Positions 17,284-25,537 of a DNA stretch of 43,534 nucleotides are shown piece by piece. Every line of letters starts with the position of its first letter. Position 1 is the stretch's first letter. This DNA is from JABJMC01 sp964473745 (lineage in GTDB: Bacteria > Patescibacteriota > Gracilibacteria > UBA1369 > UBA12473): positions 1 through 43,534 of the forward strand of contig CAYYQE010000011.1 of NCBI GenBank assembly GCA_964473745.1. Reading direction: 5' to 3'. The translations under genes and the position numbers were made by a program. The notes below the pieces were generated by a model that made no database searches, was not told the DNA's origin, and worked only from the letters and a program-made list of their open reading frames with translations.

Positions 17284-18350
17284 TGAAAAAAATCACACCA
17301 TTATTAATTTTGGTTTTAGTCACCATCGGGCTTTTTGTTTATTCTCCTCTAAAAGCAATGGAGCGGACTGACGAGCCTCTTTACGAGGTCAAGGTTACTT
17401 CTATAGTTCATGAGGAGGAAGTCCAAACTTATAACGGAGTTTTTTATGAGCAAGTTTTAGCAGCCGAATTAGATGGAAAAGAAATTTCTATTTTCAGCGA
17501 TGCTTTTTCCATGGTTAATCATAGTCGTTTTGAGGTTAATGATCGTCTGGTTATTCTTCAGGGAGAGGATGGTTCTTACTATGCGGTGGAGCATGTTCGC
17601 CATCATGTTCTTATTTGGTTAGCCCTTATTTTTGTGGGAGTTGTAGTTTTTGTTGGTCGCAGCCAAGGAGTTCTTTCTCTAGTTGGTTTAGGATTTTCTT
17701 TTTTAGTTTTATTTAAAGTTATTTTCCCAAATCTTTTGTTGGGCACAAATCCTCTTTTTACGGTTTTTTGTGGGATGGCTTTAATAATTCCGGGCTCTTT
17801 TTATTTGTCACACGGCTTAAATCGCAAAACTTCAATCGCTATTTTGGGGACACTTATCGCTTTGGTAATTACGGGAATTTTAGCGGCTCTGTTTATTGAT
17901 TTCGGACATCTTTCTGGGATGTCTTCGGAGGTGGCTACATTTTTAAAAATCGATACTGGGGAATCTCTTAATTTCCAAGGTTTGCTTTTGGTCGCTATTT
18001 TAATAAGTTTAATCGGAGTTTTGGATGATGTTACTATTTCTCAGGCGGCAATTGTTCAGGAACTCAAAAAAGCCAACAAAAAACTCACTTTTTTTGAGCT
18101 TTATAAAAGCGCCATGAATGTGGGGCGCGATCATATTGCCTCCATGGTTAACACTCTTGTTTTGGTTTATGCCGGCGCCTCTCTCCCGCTTTTAATGTTG
18201 TTTTTAATGGGTGACCAAAATCTGGCCGCCATATTTAATTACGAGTTTATAGCTGAAGAAATTATTCAAACACTTGTCGCTAGCACCGGGTTAGTTTTAG
18301 CTGTCCCAATCACCACGATTTTAGCCTGTCGCTTTCCACAGTCCATGTAA
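17283..18350 (+). CDS. YibE/F-family membrane protein
   Basis: The protein has 355 residues: a signal or first membrane segment (5-20), an extracytoplasmic beta-rich region of about 90 residues, then seven or so membrane helices. Motifs of the YibE/F family are present: FVGRSQGVLSLVGLGFSF and GVLDDVTISQAAIV, followed by the AMNVGRDHIASMVNTLVLVYAGASLPL segment. The function of YibE/F proteins is not established. Being translationally coupled to the ZIP transporter suggests a transport-related role. Its 3' end overlaps the convergent superoxide reductase gene by 30 nt. Confidence 0.85.
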   Translation: MKKITPLLILVLVTIGLFVYSPLKAMERTDEPLYEVKVTSIVHEEEVQTYNGVFYEQVLAAELDGKEISIFSDAFSMVNHSRFEVNDRLVILQGEDGSYYAVEHVRHHVLIWLALIFVGVVVFVGRSQGVLSLVGLGFSFLVLFKVIFPNLLLGTNPLFTVFCGMALIIPGSFYLSHGLNRKTSIAILGTLIALVITGILAALFIDFGHLSGMSSEVATFLKIDTGESLNFQGLLLVAILISLIGVLDDVTISQAAIVQELKKANKKLTFFELYKSAMNVGRDHIASMVNTLVLVYAGASLPLLMLFLMGDQNLAAIFNYEFIAEEIIQTLVASTGLVLAVPITTILACRFPQSM

Positions 18351-18701
18351 ATTACAGAACTCCCGGGCAGTAATTTTTTTGCCTGTCACTTCAAATTCCG
18401 CCACTGGTGACTCGCCAGGATTTAAGTATTTACGATAAACTGCACCATCCGCAATAAGTTCAATCCATTCAACAAAGTGGGCTTCTTCCATCGGGTGCAG
18501 AGTGGAACCGACGGTAACACGAATGCCAGTTGGAATACGTTCAATCATCGGCACATGCTTCTCTTCCGAAGCATCTTCGATATTTTCAGTAAGAAGGCGC
18601 ATGGGTTGATTACAGCAGACTAGTTCGCCAGCCGCGGGGTGAATTACCTCTACAATATTCCCGCAAACAAAGCATTTATAGTTTTCATATAGTTTAGTCA
18701 T
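18321..18701 (-). CDS. dfx: Desulfoferrodoxin-type superoxide reductase
   Basis: The protein has 126 residues. An N-terminal desulforedoxin domain has Cys10, Cys13, Cys29 and Cys30 (CxxC and CC) for the Fe(SCys)4 centre. The catalytic domain has the Glu-Lys-His set (EEKHVPMIE), His in TLHPMEEAHFVEWIEL, and the terminal Cys and His in CNLHGLW that bind the square-pyramidal iron. It reduces superoxide to peroxide without releasing oxygen, which is typical of anaerobes. The Fur-family gene lies 21 nt upstream on the same strand, so both are probably transcribed together from the Fur-box promoter. TTTAAA lies 10 nt before the ATG. Confidence 0.95.
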   Translation of the reverse strand: MTKLYENYKCFVCGNIVEVIHPAAGELVCCNQPMRLLTENIEDASEEKHVPMIERIPTGIRVTVGSTLHPMEEAHFVEWIELIADGAVYRKYLNPGESPVAEFEVTGKKITAREFCNLHGLWKATG

Positions 18702-18722
18702 AATTTTGGGGTTTAAATAAAT

Positions 18723-19127
18723 TTAGCAGCCACAACAGTCGCGGCAGATACCAGGAATTTCCAAGAAATCTAAACACGGACAAAATCCGTTCTTTTTAAT
18801 TTCTTTGGAATCAATTTTTAAATTTTTTACATCAAAACAATCCGACACTTTGCCACACTTTTTACACACTAAGTGGCAGTGTTGGGTTAAATCGGCATCG
18901 TATCTAGACTGTTTCCCGCGTACTTTTAGTTTATTTGCTAGCCCCTGCTCAACCAAAAAATCCAAACTTCGGTAAACAGTGGCTAGGCTGACACTTTTAT
19001 CGCATTTTTGAACCAATTCAAAAACCTCTTGCGCTGTGGGATGGGTGCGAACTTTTTTAAGTTCTTCTAACACAATTCTTCTTTGTGGTGTTACGCGGTA
19101 ACAGGTTGAGTTTGGGATAAAAGCCAT
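18723..19127 (-). CDS. Fur-family metalloregulator (Fur/PerR type)
   Basis: The protein has 134 residues. The winged helix lies at about 10-80 (TPQRRIVLEELKK and SLATVYRSLDFLVEQGL). The metal and dimerisation region has HCHLVCKKCGKV and a terminal CRDCCGC, which give two CxxC pairs for the structural zinc. A Fur box lies 6 nt before the ATG, overlapping the predicted start of transcription, so it probably represses itself and the superoxide reductase gene behind it. Whether it senses iron (Fur) or peroxide (PerR) cannot be decided from the sequence. The coupling to superoxide reductase fits either. Confidence 0.9.
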   Translation of the reverse strand: MAFIPNSTCYRVTPQRRIVLEELKKVRTHPTAQEVFELVQKCDKSVSLATVYRSLDFLVEQGLANKLKVRGKQSRYDADLTQHCHLVCKKCGKVSDCFDVKNLKIDSKEIKKNGFCPCLDFLEIPGICRDCCGC

Positions 19128-19132
19128 CTTCT

Positions 19133-19151
19133 ATTGATAATGATTCTCAAT
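19133..19151. promoter_or_regulatory. Fur box
   Basis: ATTGATAATGATTCTCAAT is a 19-bp imperfect palindrome close to the classical GATAATGATAATCATTATC. It lies between the fur-like gene and the divergent permease gene and covers the likely transcription start of the former. Confidence 0.85.
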
Positions 19152-19154
19152 AGT

Positions 19155-19182
19155 AGTATATTCGATTTACAGCGCAACGCAA
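19155..19182 (-). promoter_or_regulatory. Promoter of the fur-dfx transcription unit
   Basis: On the minus strand TTGCGT (19177-19182) is followed after 16 nt by TATACT (19155-19160). The predicted start near 19149 falls in the Fur box. Confidence 0.65.
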
Positions 19183-19199
19183 GCTAAAATCTATAAAAT

Positions 19200-20144
19200 A
19201 TGTTCAACACTTTTGCCGACTTAGTTACCTACCAGTTGTTTTCACTTGATCCCGACTCTTCATTTGGGATGAGTGTCCATTTCTTTATCTACGACGTGGT
19301 CAAAATTTTAGTGCTGATTTTTATGGTTATGACCATAATTGGATTTATTCGTACTTACTTGTCACCCAAAAAACTAAAAGCTTTCATGGCCAAGTCGCGG
19401 TGGGGGATGGGTAATTTAGCAGCTTCATCTTTTGGAGCGATTACTCCTTTTTGTAATTGTTCTTCGATCCCACTTTTTTTGGGATTTATTAAGGCGCGCG
19501 TGCCCCTTGGAATCGCTTTTTCTTATCTTATTACAGCGCCCTTAGTTAACGAAGTTGCCTTTGTAATTATGGGTGGATTATTTGGGTGGAAATTGGCCGT
19601 CTTATATGCCGCAACAGGGATCGCTCTTGGTGTAATTATGGGAATTATTTTAGGAAAATTAAAGCTAGAAAAATATTTAATTTTAGAAAAAGGAGACGCT
19701 AAAATTCACGAAAACGCCCTTCCTAAAATTTTTGTTGATCGTCTCAAATACGCTCTGCGGGAAACTAAAATTACTCTTAAAAAACTGTGGCCCTATGTTT
19801 TAGGGGGTGTTGCTATTGGCGCCGCGATTCACGGTTATGTGCCTCAAGAATTTTTCATGAACACCGTTGGTAAATACGAAATGCTTTCTGTGCCAATGGC
19901 TGTACTTCTTGGCGTTCCCATCTACGCCGGCTGCTCCGCGGTTGTCCCAGTAATTTTTAGTATTACGGCCAATGGTGTCCCACTTGGAACATCGCTTGCT
20001 TTTATGATGTCCATCGCCGGCCTTTCTCTGCCCGAGGCCATCATCCTTAAACGCGTCATGACGCTTAAGCTTCTTGCCATTTATTTTGGCGTGGTTACGG
20101 TTGGGATTGTGGCCATTGGATTATTATTTAATTTAGTAATGTAA
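19200..20144 (+). CDS. COG0701/ArsP-type permease
   Basis: The protein has 314 residues and about eight membrane helices in two homologous halves. The family signature FCNCSSIPLFLGF lies in the first half, and the second half has GVPIYAGCSAVVPV. These permeases include ArsP, which exports organoarsenicals, and others of unknown substrate; Cys residues in the signature are thought to contact the substrate. The gene is divergent from the Fur regulator and shares its operator region, so metal or redox control is plausible. No ArsR or arsenic genes are nearby, so a specific arsenic role is not supported. Confidence 0.85.
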   Translation: MFNTFADLVTYQLFSLDPDSSFGMSVHFFIYDVVKILVLIFMVMTIIGFIRTYLSPKKLKAFMAKSRWGMGNLAASSFGAITPFCNCSSIPLFLGFIKARVPLGIAFSYLITAPLVNEVAFVIMGGLFGWKLAVLYAATGIALGVIMGIILGKLKLEKYLILEKGDAKIHENALPKIFVDRLKYALRETKITLKKLWPYVLGGVAIGAAIHGYVPQEFFMNTVGKYEMLSVPMAVLLGVPIYAGCSAVVPVIFSITANGVPLGTSLAFMMSIAGLSLPEAIILKRVMTLKLLAIYFGVVTVGIVAIGLLFNLVM

Positions 20145-20181
20145 AAAATCGTGACCCCCTCCTAGAGAGCCACGACTTTTT
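20145..20181. terminator. Hairpin between the permease gene and the convergent secreted-protein gene
   Basis: TCGTG (20149-20153) pairs with CACGA (20171-20175), flanked by A6 on the left and CTTTTT on the right, so it can act on both strands. The stem is short with an 17-nt loop. Confidence 0.5.
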
Positions 20182-20201
20182 GTGAAATTAATCTCGCCTA
20201 A

Positions 20202-20597
20202 TTATTGACGGCCATATTGGTGTCCTCCTTTACCTTCTTGAGATCCACGCGGTCCTGGGAATTCTAATCCGAGTTCTCCTAGGATGGCTGCTGCGGCATC
20301 GCGATCATAATTTGCGCGAGCTTCCGCTAGTTCACCAAGTAAGTAGAAATTGTCAGCGTTAAGCACTTCTCGCATTGGGCCAGCATGCTCGCCCTTGCCT
20401 TCTGCTACAGTTGAGGCCCAAGCATCGTAGTCACCATTAGCTATGGCAGTTTGAGCTTGTTCGTATCGTGCCTCGAAGTTTGCTTTTTGATTAGCTTCTT
20501 TGTCATCGCAAGCAGATGCTACCGCTGTAACCGCTGTTACGGAGACGATAAGCGCCAAAACGATTAGAGAGGCGAATTTTGTTTTTACTATCTTCAT
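20202..20597 (-). CDS. Small secreted protein of unknown function downstream of an ECF sigma operon
   Basis: The protein has 131 residues. A signal peptide (basic start, hydrophobic 9-27, ending near VASACDD) is clear; the Cys right after it could be a lipid attachment site, although the lipobox is imperfect. The mature part is helical and acidic, with NADNFYLLGELAEARANYDRDAAAAILGELGL, and ends in a Gly/Gln-rich tail. No known family is recognised. It follows the sigma factor and membrane protein on the same strand after a 55-nt gap. A TTTAAC box lies 9 nt before the ATG. It could be a target or a sensor component of that sigma system. Confidence 0.75.
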   Translation of the reverse strand: MKIVKTKFASLIVLALIVSVTAVTAVASACDDKEANQKANFEARYEQAQTAIANGDYDAWASTVAEGKGEHAGPMREVLNADNFYLLGELAEARANYDRDAAAAILGELGLEFPGPRGSQEGKGGHQYGRQ

Positions 20598-20652
20598 AGT
20601 ATTAAAGTTAAAAAGTAGTGATTGGAAAGCTCCATGGTGCCTTCATCAATTA

Positions 20653-21378
20653 CTACGATTTAGGGGCAAATTTTCTTTCAAAAGGACCACCAAAACGGCC
20701 TTCTCTAACCTCAATTTCGGTAGCTGTAAATTCACCTTCTTCGGTTATCTCGCCCATAAGAAAAGCGCGATTCCCTTCTGTTAATTCCAGATTTTCATCA
20801 TTAAAATTAATAGTCCAACTTTCGCCATTCATGTCTTGCAAGCTGAAACTTGTGTCTAGAATTGGCTCCAAAACTTCTCCCATTAAAACGCCATTTTCTG
20901 GCGAAACCCACATCGCATCATGTTGCGATTGAAAACGGGAATAAGGCCCAAAAGAATCCCGCATTGCTTCGTCAAAACCGTGCGATAATTGCGCTTGATA
21001 AAGAAACAATCCCATCAACATAGATAGCAAAATACTAATTCCAACTACTAAAGCTGGGCGATAGCGATATCCCTTTTTAGTTTTAGAAAGAGTTTTGTAA
21101 GCCAGGGCCACCATTACTCCCAAAACACTAAACCAACAGATGTACGGCAGCACTAACATCATCCCGTAAAAAGGCGACATCATACCCTTATGCATAAATC
21201 CCCATTCAGTCCCAGATACTTGGTGCAAAATCATCCCAAAAGCGCCACCTCCTACAAAAACCGCCAAAATAAAAATCACCCAAAACAACACCCTCCAGGC
21301 CATAAATTGCCATTTTGGCCGTGGCTTAAGCTCTGTTTTTTTAATCTTTTCCAAAACTGATTTGCTTAGTTTAGTCAT
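20653..21378 (-). CDS. Membrane protein encoded with an ECF sigma factor; possible anti-sigma or effector
   Basis: The protein has 241 residues: a basic cytoplasmic start (1-27), three to four membrane helices (about 28-52, 68-95, 106-125) and an extracytoplasmic beta-rich C-terminal domain (about 130-240, with EITEEGEFTATEIEVREGRFGG). The ATG overlaps the sigma factor stop by 8 nt, so translation is coupled. In sigma operons the next gene is often the anti-sigma factor, but no zinc-finger anti-sigma motif (HxxxCxxC) is visible, so that role is only a guess. No family is recognised. Confidence 0.75.
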   Translation of the reverse strand: MTKLSKSVLEKIKKTELKPRPKWQFMAWRVLFWVIFILAVFVGGGAFGMILHQVSGTEWGFMHKGMMSPFYGMMLVLPYICWFSVLGVMVALAYKTLSKTKKGYRYRPALVVGISILLSMLMGLFLYQAQLSHGFDEAMRDSFGPYSRFQSQHDAMWVSPENGVLMGEVLEPILDTSFSLQDMNGESWTINFNDENLELTEGNRAFLMGEITEEGEFTATEIEVREGRFGGPFERKFAPKS

Positions 21379-21967
21379 GGATCAAAAGGATTAAATGATT
21401 TTGAATAGCTAACTCTTTGAATTGCGCTTTTGCTCGATTCAAGAGCGTCCCGACTGTCCCGATTGGTTTTCTGAAGATATCTGAAATCTCGCAATAATCT
21501 AATTCTTCTAAAAATCGAAGAACCAGCACTTCACGATATTTTGTTGGTAATTCAGCCAGTAACTTACGTACTTTTTCCTTAATTTCGGCTCGTTTTGCAT
21601 CATCTGTTACGCTGATATCACTTTCTAAAACATCTAATAAATTAATCATTTCGGGGTCATCATTTTCAAGAGCAATTGTTTCTTTGTCTCTATGTTTTCG
21701 AAGGTAGCTTACAGTCTCATTATGAGCGATTCGATAGGCCCAACTTGAAAATTTCAGGTCCTCGTCAAATCCATTCAAATTTCGGTAGATTTTCAAAAAA
21801 GTCTCCTGTAAAACATCTTCGGCACATTCTTTTCCTAGCCCCGAAAAGCGCCGAATATAGCGAAACAATTTGGTTTCATAACGTTCCACTAAGGGCGTAA
21901 AATATTCCGGGTCTTGGAGCGTTAAGGCAACAAGCTCCGTGTCCGAGGTGTTCGAATCATCATGCAT
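21371..21967 (-). CDS. ECF-type sigma-70 family RNA polymerase sigma factor
   Basis: The protein has 198 residues from the ATG at 21967; a TTG at 21979 would add four. Region 2 is at about 25-95 (YETKLFRYIRRFSG, DVLQETFLKIYRNL, FSSWAYRIAHNETVSYLRKHR). Region 4 is at about 135-190 (LPTKYREVLVLRFLEELDYCEISDIFRKPIGTVGTLLNRAK). There is no region 1 or 3, as in extracytoplasmic-function sigma factors. It should direct RNA polymerase to a small regulon in response to an envelope signal sensed through the membrane protein encoded next. A palindrome-like GCATACGTGC overlaps the start region. Confidence 0.92.
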   Translation of the reverse strand: MHDDSNTSDTELVALTLQDPEYFTPLVERYETKLFRYIRRFSGLGKECAEDVLQETFLKIYRNLNGFDEDLKFSSWAYRIAHNETVSYLRKHRDKETIALENDDPEMINLLDVLESDISVTDDAKRAEIKEKVRKLLAELPTKYREVLVLRFLEELDYCEISDIFRKPIGTVGTLLNRAKAQFKELAIQNHLILLIHD

Positions 21968-22036
21968 ACGTGCATACAAAAAACTAAGGCGTACAATAGT
22001 TATAACGTATTTAGGACCAGTTTTCTTTCAAAAAAC

Positions 22037-22366
22037 TTAATAATTCTTTTTAAGACGAACTTTTCCAGTCCAATCATTAACAGTTATTTCGTGTTCACCA
22101 TCTTCAATTGGTGTGGATAGCCAATCCCCATCACCTTCTGGATCATCACCTTGAAAGGGTTCAAATCTCCATACAATTGGCTCTCCATTAATTTGTCCCT
22201 CTGGAGCAGTGTCACCTGCTTTTCCAACCAACGCTATCATCCGACCACCATAGGCAACCCGAAGAGTCAGGGCATCATTTTCTGGGTCAAGTTCTTCATA
22301 TTTATCAACGCCACGCTGTTCAGGGGGAGTTGCCTGATCATATTCAATATTTATTCTATCATTCAT
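22037..22366 (-). CDS. Small acidic protein of unknown function
   Basis: The protein has 109 residues with no signal peptide or membrane segment. It is acidic and Gly/Asp-rich, with short predicted strands (ALTLRVAYGGRMIALVGKAG, GEPIVWRFEPF, HEITVNDWTGKVRLKKNY) that suggest a small beta-sandwich. No family is recognised. It stands alone between the sigma factor gene and a divergent secreted-protein gene. CTTAAA lies 9 nt before the ATG, matching the start-codon box of neighbouring genes, which supports a real gene. Confidence 0.6.
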   Translation of the reverse strand: MNDRINIEYDQATPPEQRGVDKYEELDPENDALTLRVAYGGRMIALVGKAGDTAPEGQINGEPIVWRFEPFQGDDPEGDGDWLSTPIEDGEHEITVNDWTGKVRLKKNY

Positions 22367-22449
22367 GAATTTTATTTTAAGACTTCTTTTAATTATAACA
22401 AAAAAGAGCTAAAACGTCAATGTTAGCTAAACACGGCCCAACTCTAATG

Positions 22450-22455
22450 TATAAT
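22450..22455 (+). promoter_or_regulatory. -10 element of the arylsulfotransferase-like gene
   Basis: TATAAT lies 34 nt upstream of the ATG at 22489, with a predicted start near 22462. A good -35 hexamer is not seen. Confidence 0.5.
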
Positions 22456-22488
22456 GGTTATACTAAAATCACATTAACTCACATAATT

Positions 22489-23568
22489 ATGAGCAGGCGA
22501 CTCATCCCCCCCTTATACATCCTAATTGGACTATTAGTAGCTGGGGGATTAGTTACCCTGTTTGGAGTGCTTTATTTTGCTGGGGATTCTTCCCAGGAAG
22601 AAATAATTTCGGACGAACCCAGTTATCTAGACACCATGGAGCGCGGCCAAGCAGATCCCGCTTTTGAAGTCATTAATTACGATCCGGACCAAGCCTACAA
22701 CAGCACCACTCTGATTGTGGATAAAACTCAAGAAATCCCCCGGATTCTAGAAGTAAACATGCTCGGCGAGATCATGTGGGAATACCAAAATCCAGAGTGG
22801 AGAGGAGGAGTCGTCGATGACGTGGAATGGCTCCCAGAAACCGACACATTTGTTTTTATATATCATTTCCAAGGTGATTTTCTTCACGAAATCGACCGCG
22901 CTGGGAATATTCTTTTTGAGTATAAAGATTCTGCTGATCATGACATCGATAAATTGGGAAATGGCAATTATTTGTATGTTTATGGAATGGACGACACCCT
23001 GGATGATGCAATTGTAAAAGAAGTGACCCCCCAGGGAGAAATTGTTTGGGAATGGTATGTAAAAGATCATTTAGCTCCCGAAATTTATGAAGGAGTTGAA
23101 AATGAAGGGGTAGCTCACACCAATGGTGTTGTTCGGCTTGAAAACGGCAACACTTTGATTAGTACCCGGAATTTTGATTCGATTGTAGAAGTTGATCCAA
23201 ACGGAGAAGTAGTGCGAGTAATTTGTGAAGGGGTTTGCGCTCACCAACACGATCCAGAAATGCTTGAAAATGGTAATATTTTGATGGCCAATCAAACCAC
23301 TCACGGGAGTGATTATGAATTAGGAGATGAACCCCAGCGCGCCCTAGAAATAGATTCAAATACTGGCGAAACCATTTGGGAATTTTTGATTGCAGGTCGT
23401 CGTCATTATCCGCTTCGTGATGCCGATCGACTACCTAATGGCAACACATTAATAACTGGTTCCGACATGATTTTGGAAGTTACTCCAGATGGTGAAATTG
23501 TTTGGCAGCTCAATATAGTTCCCGAAATAACTTTTCACGAAGCTTTTTATAACGCCCAACGAATATGA
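22489..23568 (+). CDS. Membrane-anchored beta-propeller protein, arylsulfotransferase (ASST)-like
   Basis: The protein has 359 residues from the ATG at 22489, supported by ATTAAC 10 nt upstream; the frame stays open further upstream but without a matching box. One membrane anchor lies at about 6-32, followed by an outside domain. Repeats such as LENGNTLISTRNFDSIVEVDPNGEVV, LENGNILMANQTTHG and LPNGNTLITGSDMILEVTPDGEIVW are the propeller blades of the arylsulfotransferase family. The GVCAHQHDPEML segment includes a His in the area used for catalysis in ASST. Whether it has sulfotransferase activity is unknown. The stop overlaps the next gene by 4 nt (ATGA). Confidence 0.8.
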   Translation: MSRRLIPPLYILIGLLVAGGLVTLFGVLYFAGDSSQEEIISDEPSYLDTMERGQADPAFEVINYDPDQAYNSTTLIVDKTQEIPRILEVNMLGEIMWEYQNPEWRGGVVDDVEWLPETDTFVFIYHFQGDFLHEIDRAGNILFEYKDSADHDIDKLGNGNYLYVYGMDDTLDDAIVKEVTPQGEIVWEWYVKDHLAPEIYEGVENEGVAHTNGVVRLENGNTLISTRNFDSIVEVDPNGEVVRVICEGVCAHQHDPEMLENGNILMANQTTHGSDYELGDEPQRALEIDSNTGETIWEFLIAGRRHYPLRDADRLPNGNTLITGSDMILEVTPDGEIVWQLNIVPEITFHEAFYNAQRI

Positions 23569-24683
23569 AAAAAATAATAATCTTATTGTTAGCTAGTTTA
23601 CTTGTTATCGGAGGAGTAATTTATGTCGTTAACGGATATAAATTTGTGCCAGAATCAGGTCCAGAATCACTCCACCTAACCAAAACAGTCACAGCTTCTC
23701 CTGATGAAAATTACGGATTTGGAGCCTTTTGTCGGGTAAATTACGTGGAATCCAAAGATCAATTTGTAGTTACTTTTGGCGGGGCCCAGCCAGCAGAGGT
23801 AAGAGAAGAAAATCGTGCCGGCGGATTGGAAGGAGGCGGTGGTTACGCTTATAAATTCTATTCAACAGATTTTGAATATACCGGGGAGCACGGTGTGTAT
23901 GTTAAAGGCGGGGGTGATGCCGCGGTAACCATGGCGGAAGGCACCTTTTATCACCTTACCGGTGGTGGGAATGATGGCTGGCGCCTTCTTGCTTATGATC
24001 CGGCCACTTTTGAAGAAATCAATATGACTGAAATTGCAGTTGATAGCGAAAAAGGAGCCCTAAATGACCAGATGTTAGCTTTTGTGAATGGTCATTTAGT
24101 AGCTAGTAGTTTATACAAGATTAGTGCTGAAGGAGAAAGCGGTCCAGATGTTGGGGAAGCAACGCATCACACTTTGCTCGACCTTGATCTGGAGCAAATA
24201 AATTATTTTGTTTTGAATGATGAGCTTCATACTAATGGAAGCTCTATGCTTTATTTAGATGGAACTTATTATTTTGTAGCTTCAACTGCCTACTGGGGCG
24301 ATTTGATTGTGATGATGTACGATGAAGATTGGACTTATTTAGGCTCTAAAATTTTGGTTGAAAATGCACAGTGGCCCCAGGGAATAGTTTACGATCAAAA
24401 AAGACAGCAGTTGTATATCGCTTATGTTGAAATTAATAAATTAGGAGCTGCGCAAGGCACGGAAAACAATGTTCGATTAGGAATTTTTGATGAAAATTGG
24501 GAACACTTAGAAACCATCAAAATTACTGACTATCGAGTTAGTGATTTAACAGATGGGGGAAGGCCCTCACTTTTCATGTATCAGGACAAACTTTATGTTT
24601 CTTATGATATTGGCACTCAAGACTCTGATACAAATCAATCCAATTATGATTGGAATTGCATAGTAGATATTTATGAATTTTAA
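23565..24683 (+). CDS. Secreted or membrane-anchored propeller-like protein of unknown function
   Basis: The protein has 372 residues. An N-terminal hydrophobic segment (3-25) would export or anchor it. The rest shows repeated strand patterns with aromatic residues and short turns (YKFYSTDFEYTGEHGVYV, WRLLAYDPATFEEI, VMMYDEDWTYLGSKIL, LGIFDENWEHLETIKI), like blades of a beta-propeller. No catalytic motif is recognised. Its ATG overlaps the stop of the arylsulfotransferase-like gene, so they form a translationally coupled pair of extracytoplasmic propellers. The mutM gene starts 2 nt after its stop, so all three are probably one transcript. Confidence 0.7.
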   Translation: MKKIIILLLASLLVIGGVIYVVNGYKFVPESGPESLHLTKTVTASPDENYGFGAFCRVNYVESKDQFVVTFGGAQPAEVREENRAGGLEGGGGYAYKFYSTDFEYTGEHGVYVKGGGDAAVTMAEGTFYHLTGGGNDGWRLLAYDPATFEEINMTEIAVDSEKGALNDQMLAFVNGHLVASSLYKISAEGESGPDVGEATHHTLLDLDLEQINYFVLNDELHTNGSSMLYLDGTYYFVASTAYWGDLIVMMYDEDWTYLGSKILVENAQWPQGIVYDQKRQQLYIAYVEINKLGAAQGTENNVRLGIFDENWEHLETIKITDYRVSDLTDGGRPSLFMYQDKLYVSYDIGTQDSDTNQSNYDWNCIVDIYEF

Positions 24684-24685
24684 AA

Positions 24686-25537
24686 ATGCCCGAACTTCCC
24701 GAAGTCGAAACAATTCGTAGCGATCTTAAGAAAAAAATTCTCAACAAGAAAATTAAGAAAGTTGAGGTGCGGCTCCCTAAAATTGTGCACCCCGAAAATT
24801 TTGCGGTCACCATTAAAAACAACACTTTTACAGATATAACGCGCCGCGGGAAATTAATGATTTTTCATCTGGGGAGTGGGGGATGTATGCTCGTGCACCT
24901 CAAAATGACTGGTCAACTAGTTTATCGCGACCACGGGAGCATCACCGCTGGGGGCCATAGTCAAAAAGGCATGGGTCTAGATTTGCCTAATAAATATTCA
25001 CATGTGATTTTTATATTAGAGGATGGTTCGCAACTGTTTTTTAATGATTTGCGGCAGTTTGGGTATTTGCGCATTGTGGATCAAGCAGAACTCGACGTTG
25101 TTCTGGCGAAATTCGGAATCGAGCCACTTAGTCCGGATTTTACTGCCACCAGATGGAGCGAACTTCTTAAAAACCGCAAAACCAACATCAAGGCCTTTCT
25201 TTTAAATCAAGCGGTAGTCACGGGCATCGGCAACATCTACGCCGACGAAGTTTTATTTGCGAGTCACGTTCTGCCCACGCGTACCGTCGATTCCCTTACC
25301 CAGCGCGAAAAAACCGCAATTTACAAAAATATTCGCGCCATTATTAAAAAAGCGATCGACCATCGCGGCACAACTTTTAACGATTACGTGGATGCCGACG
25401 GCAAAAAAGGAAGTTTTATTCAGTTTTTAAAAGTGTTTCACAAAGATGGCCAGCCTTGCCCGGATTGCGGTGCCATCATCCAAAAAACTCGTGTCGCCGG
25501 GCGGGGGACACATTTTTGCGGGGAGTGTCAAAAATAA
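24686..25537 (+). CDS. mutM: Formamidopyrimidine-DNA glycosylase
   Basis: The protein has 283 residues. It has the N-terminal catalytic PELPEVETIR with Pro2 and Glu3, a Lys in the beta-hairpin region (RRGKLMIFHL), the helix-two-turn-helix (LLNQAVVTGIGNIYADEVLF) and a C-terminal zinc finger (CPDCG and CGECQK, four Cys). It removes oxidised purines such as 8-oxoguanine from DNA and nicks the abasic site. It starts 2 nt after the stop of a secreted propeller gene, an unusual partner. The stop is immediately adjacent to the end of the convergent hypothetical gene, with no intergenic base. Confidence 0.96.
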   Translation: MPELPEVETIRSDLKKKILNKKIKKVEVRLPKIVHPENFAVTIKNNTFTDITRRGKLMIFHLGSGGCMLVHLKMTGQLVYRDHGSITAGGHSQKGMGLDLPNKYSHVIFILEDGSQLFFNDLRQFGYLRIVDQAELDVVLAKFGIEPLSPDFTATRWSELLKNRKTNIKAFLLNQAVVTGIGNIYADEVLFASHVLPTRTVDSLTQREKTAIYKNIRAIIKKAIDHRGTTFNDYVDADGKKGSFIQFLKVFHKDGQPCPDCGAIIQKTRVAGRGTHFCGECQK

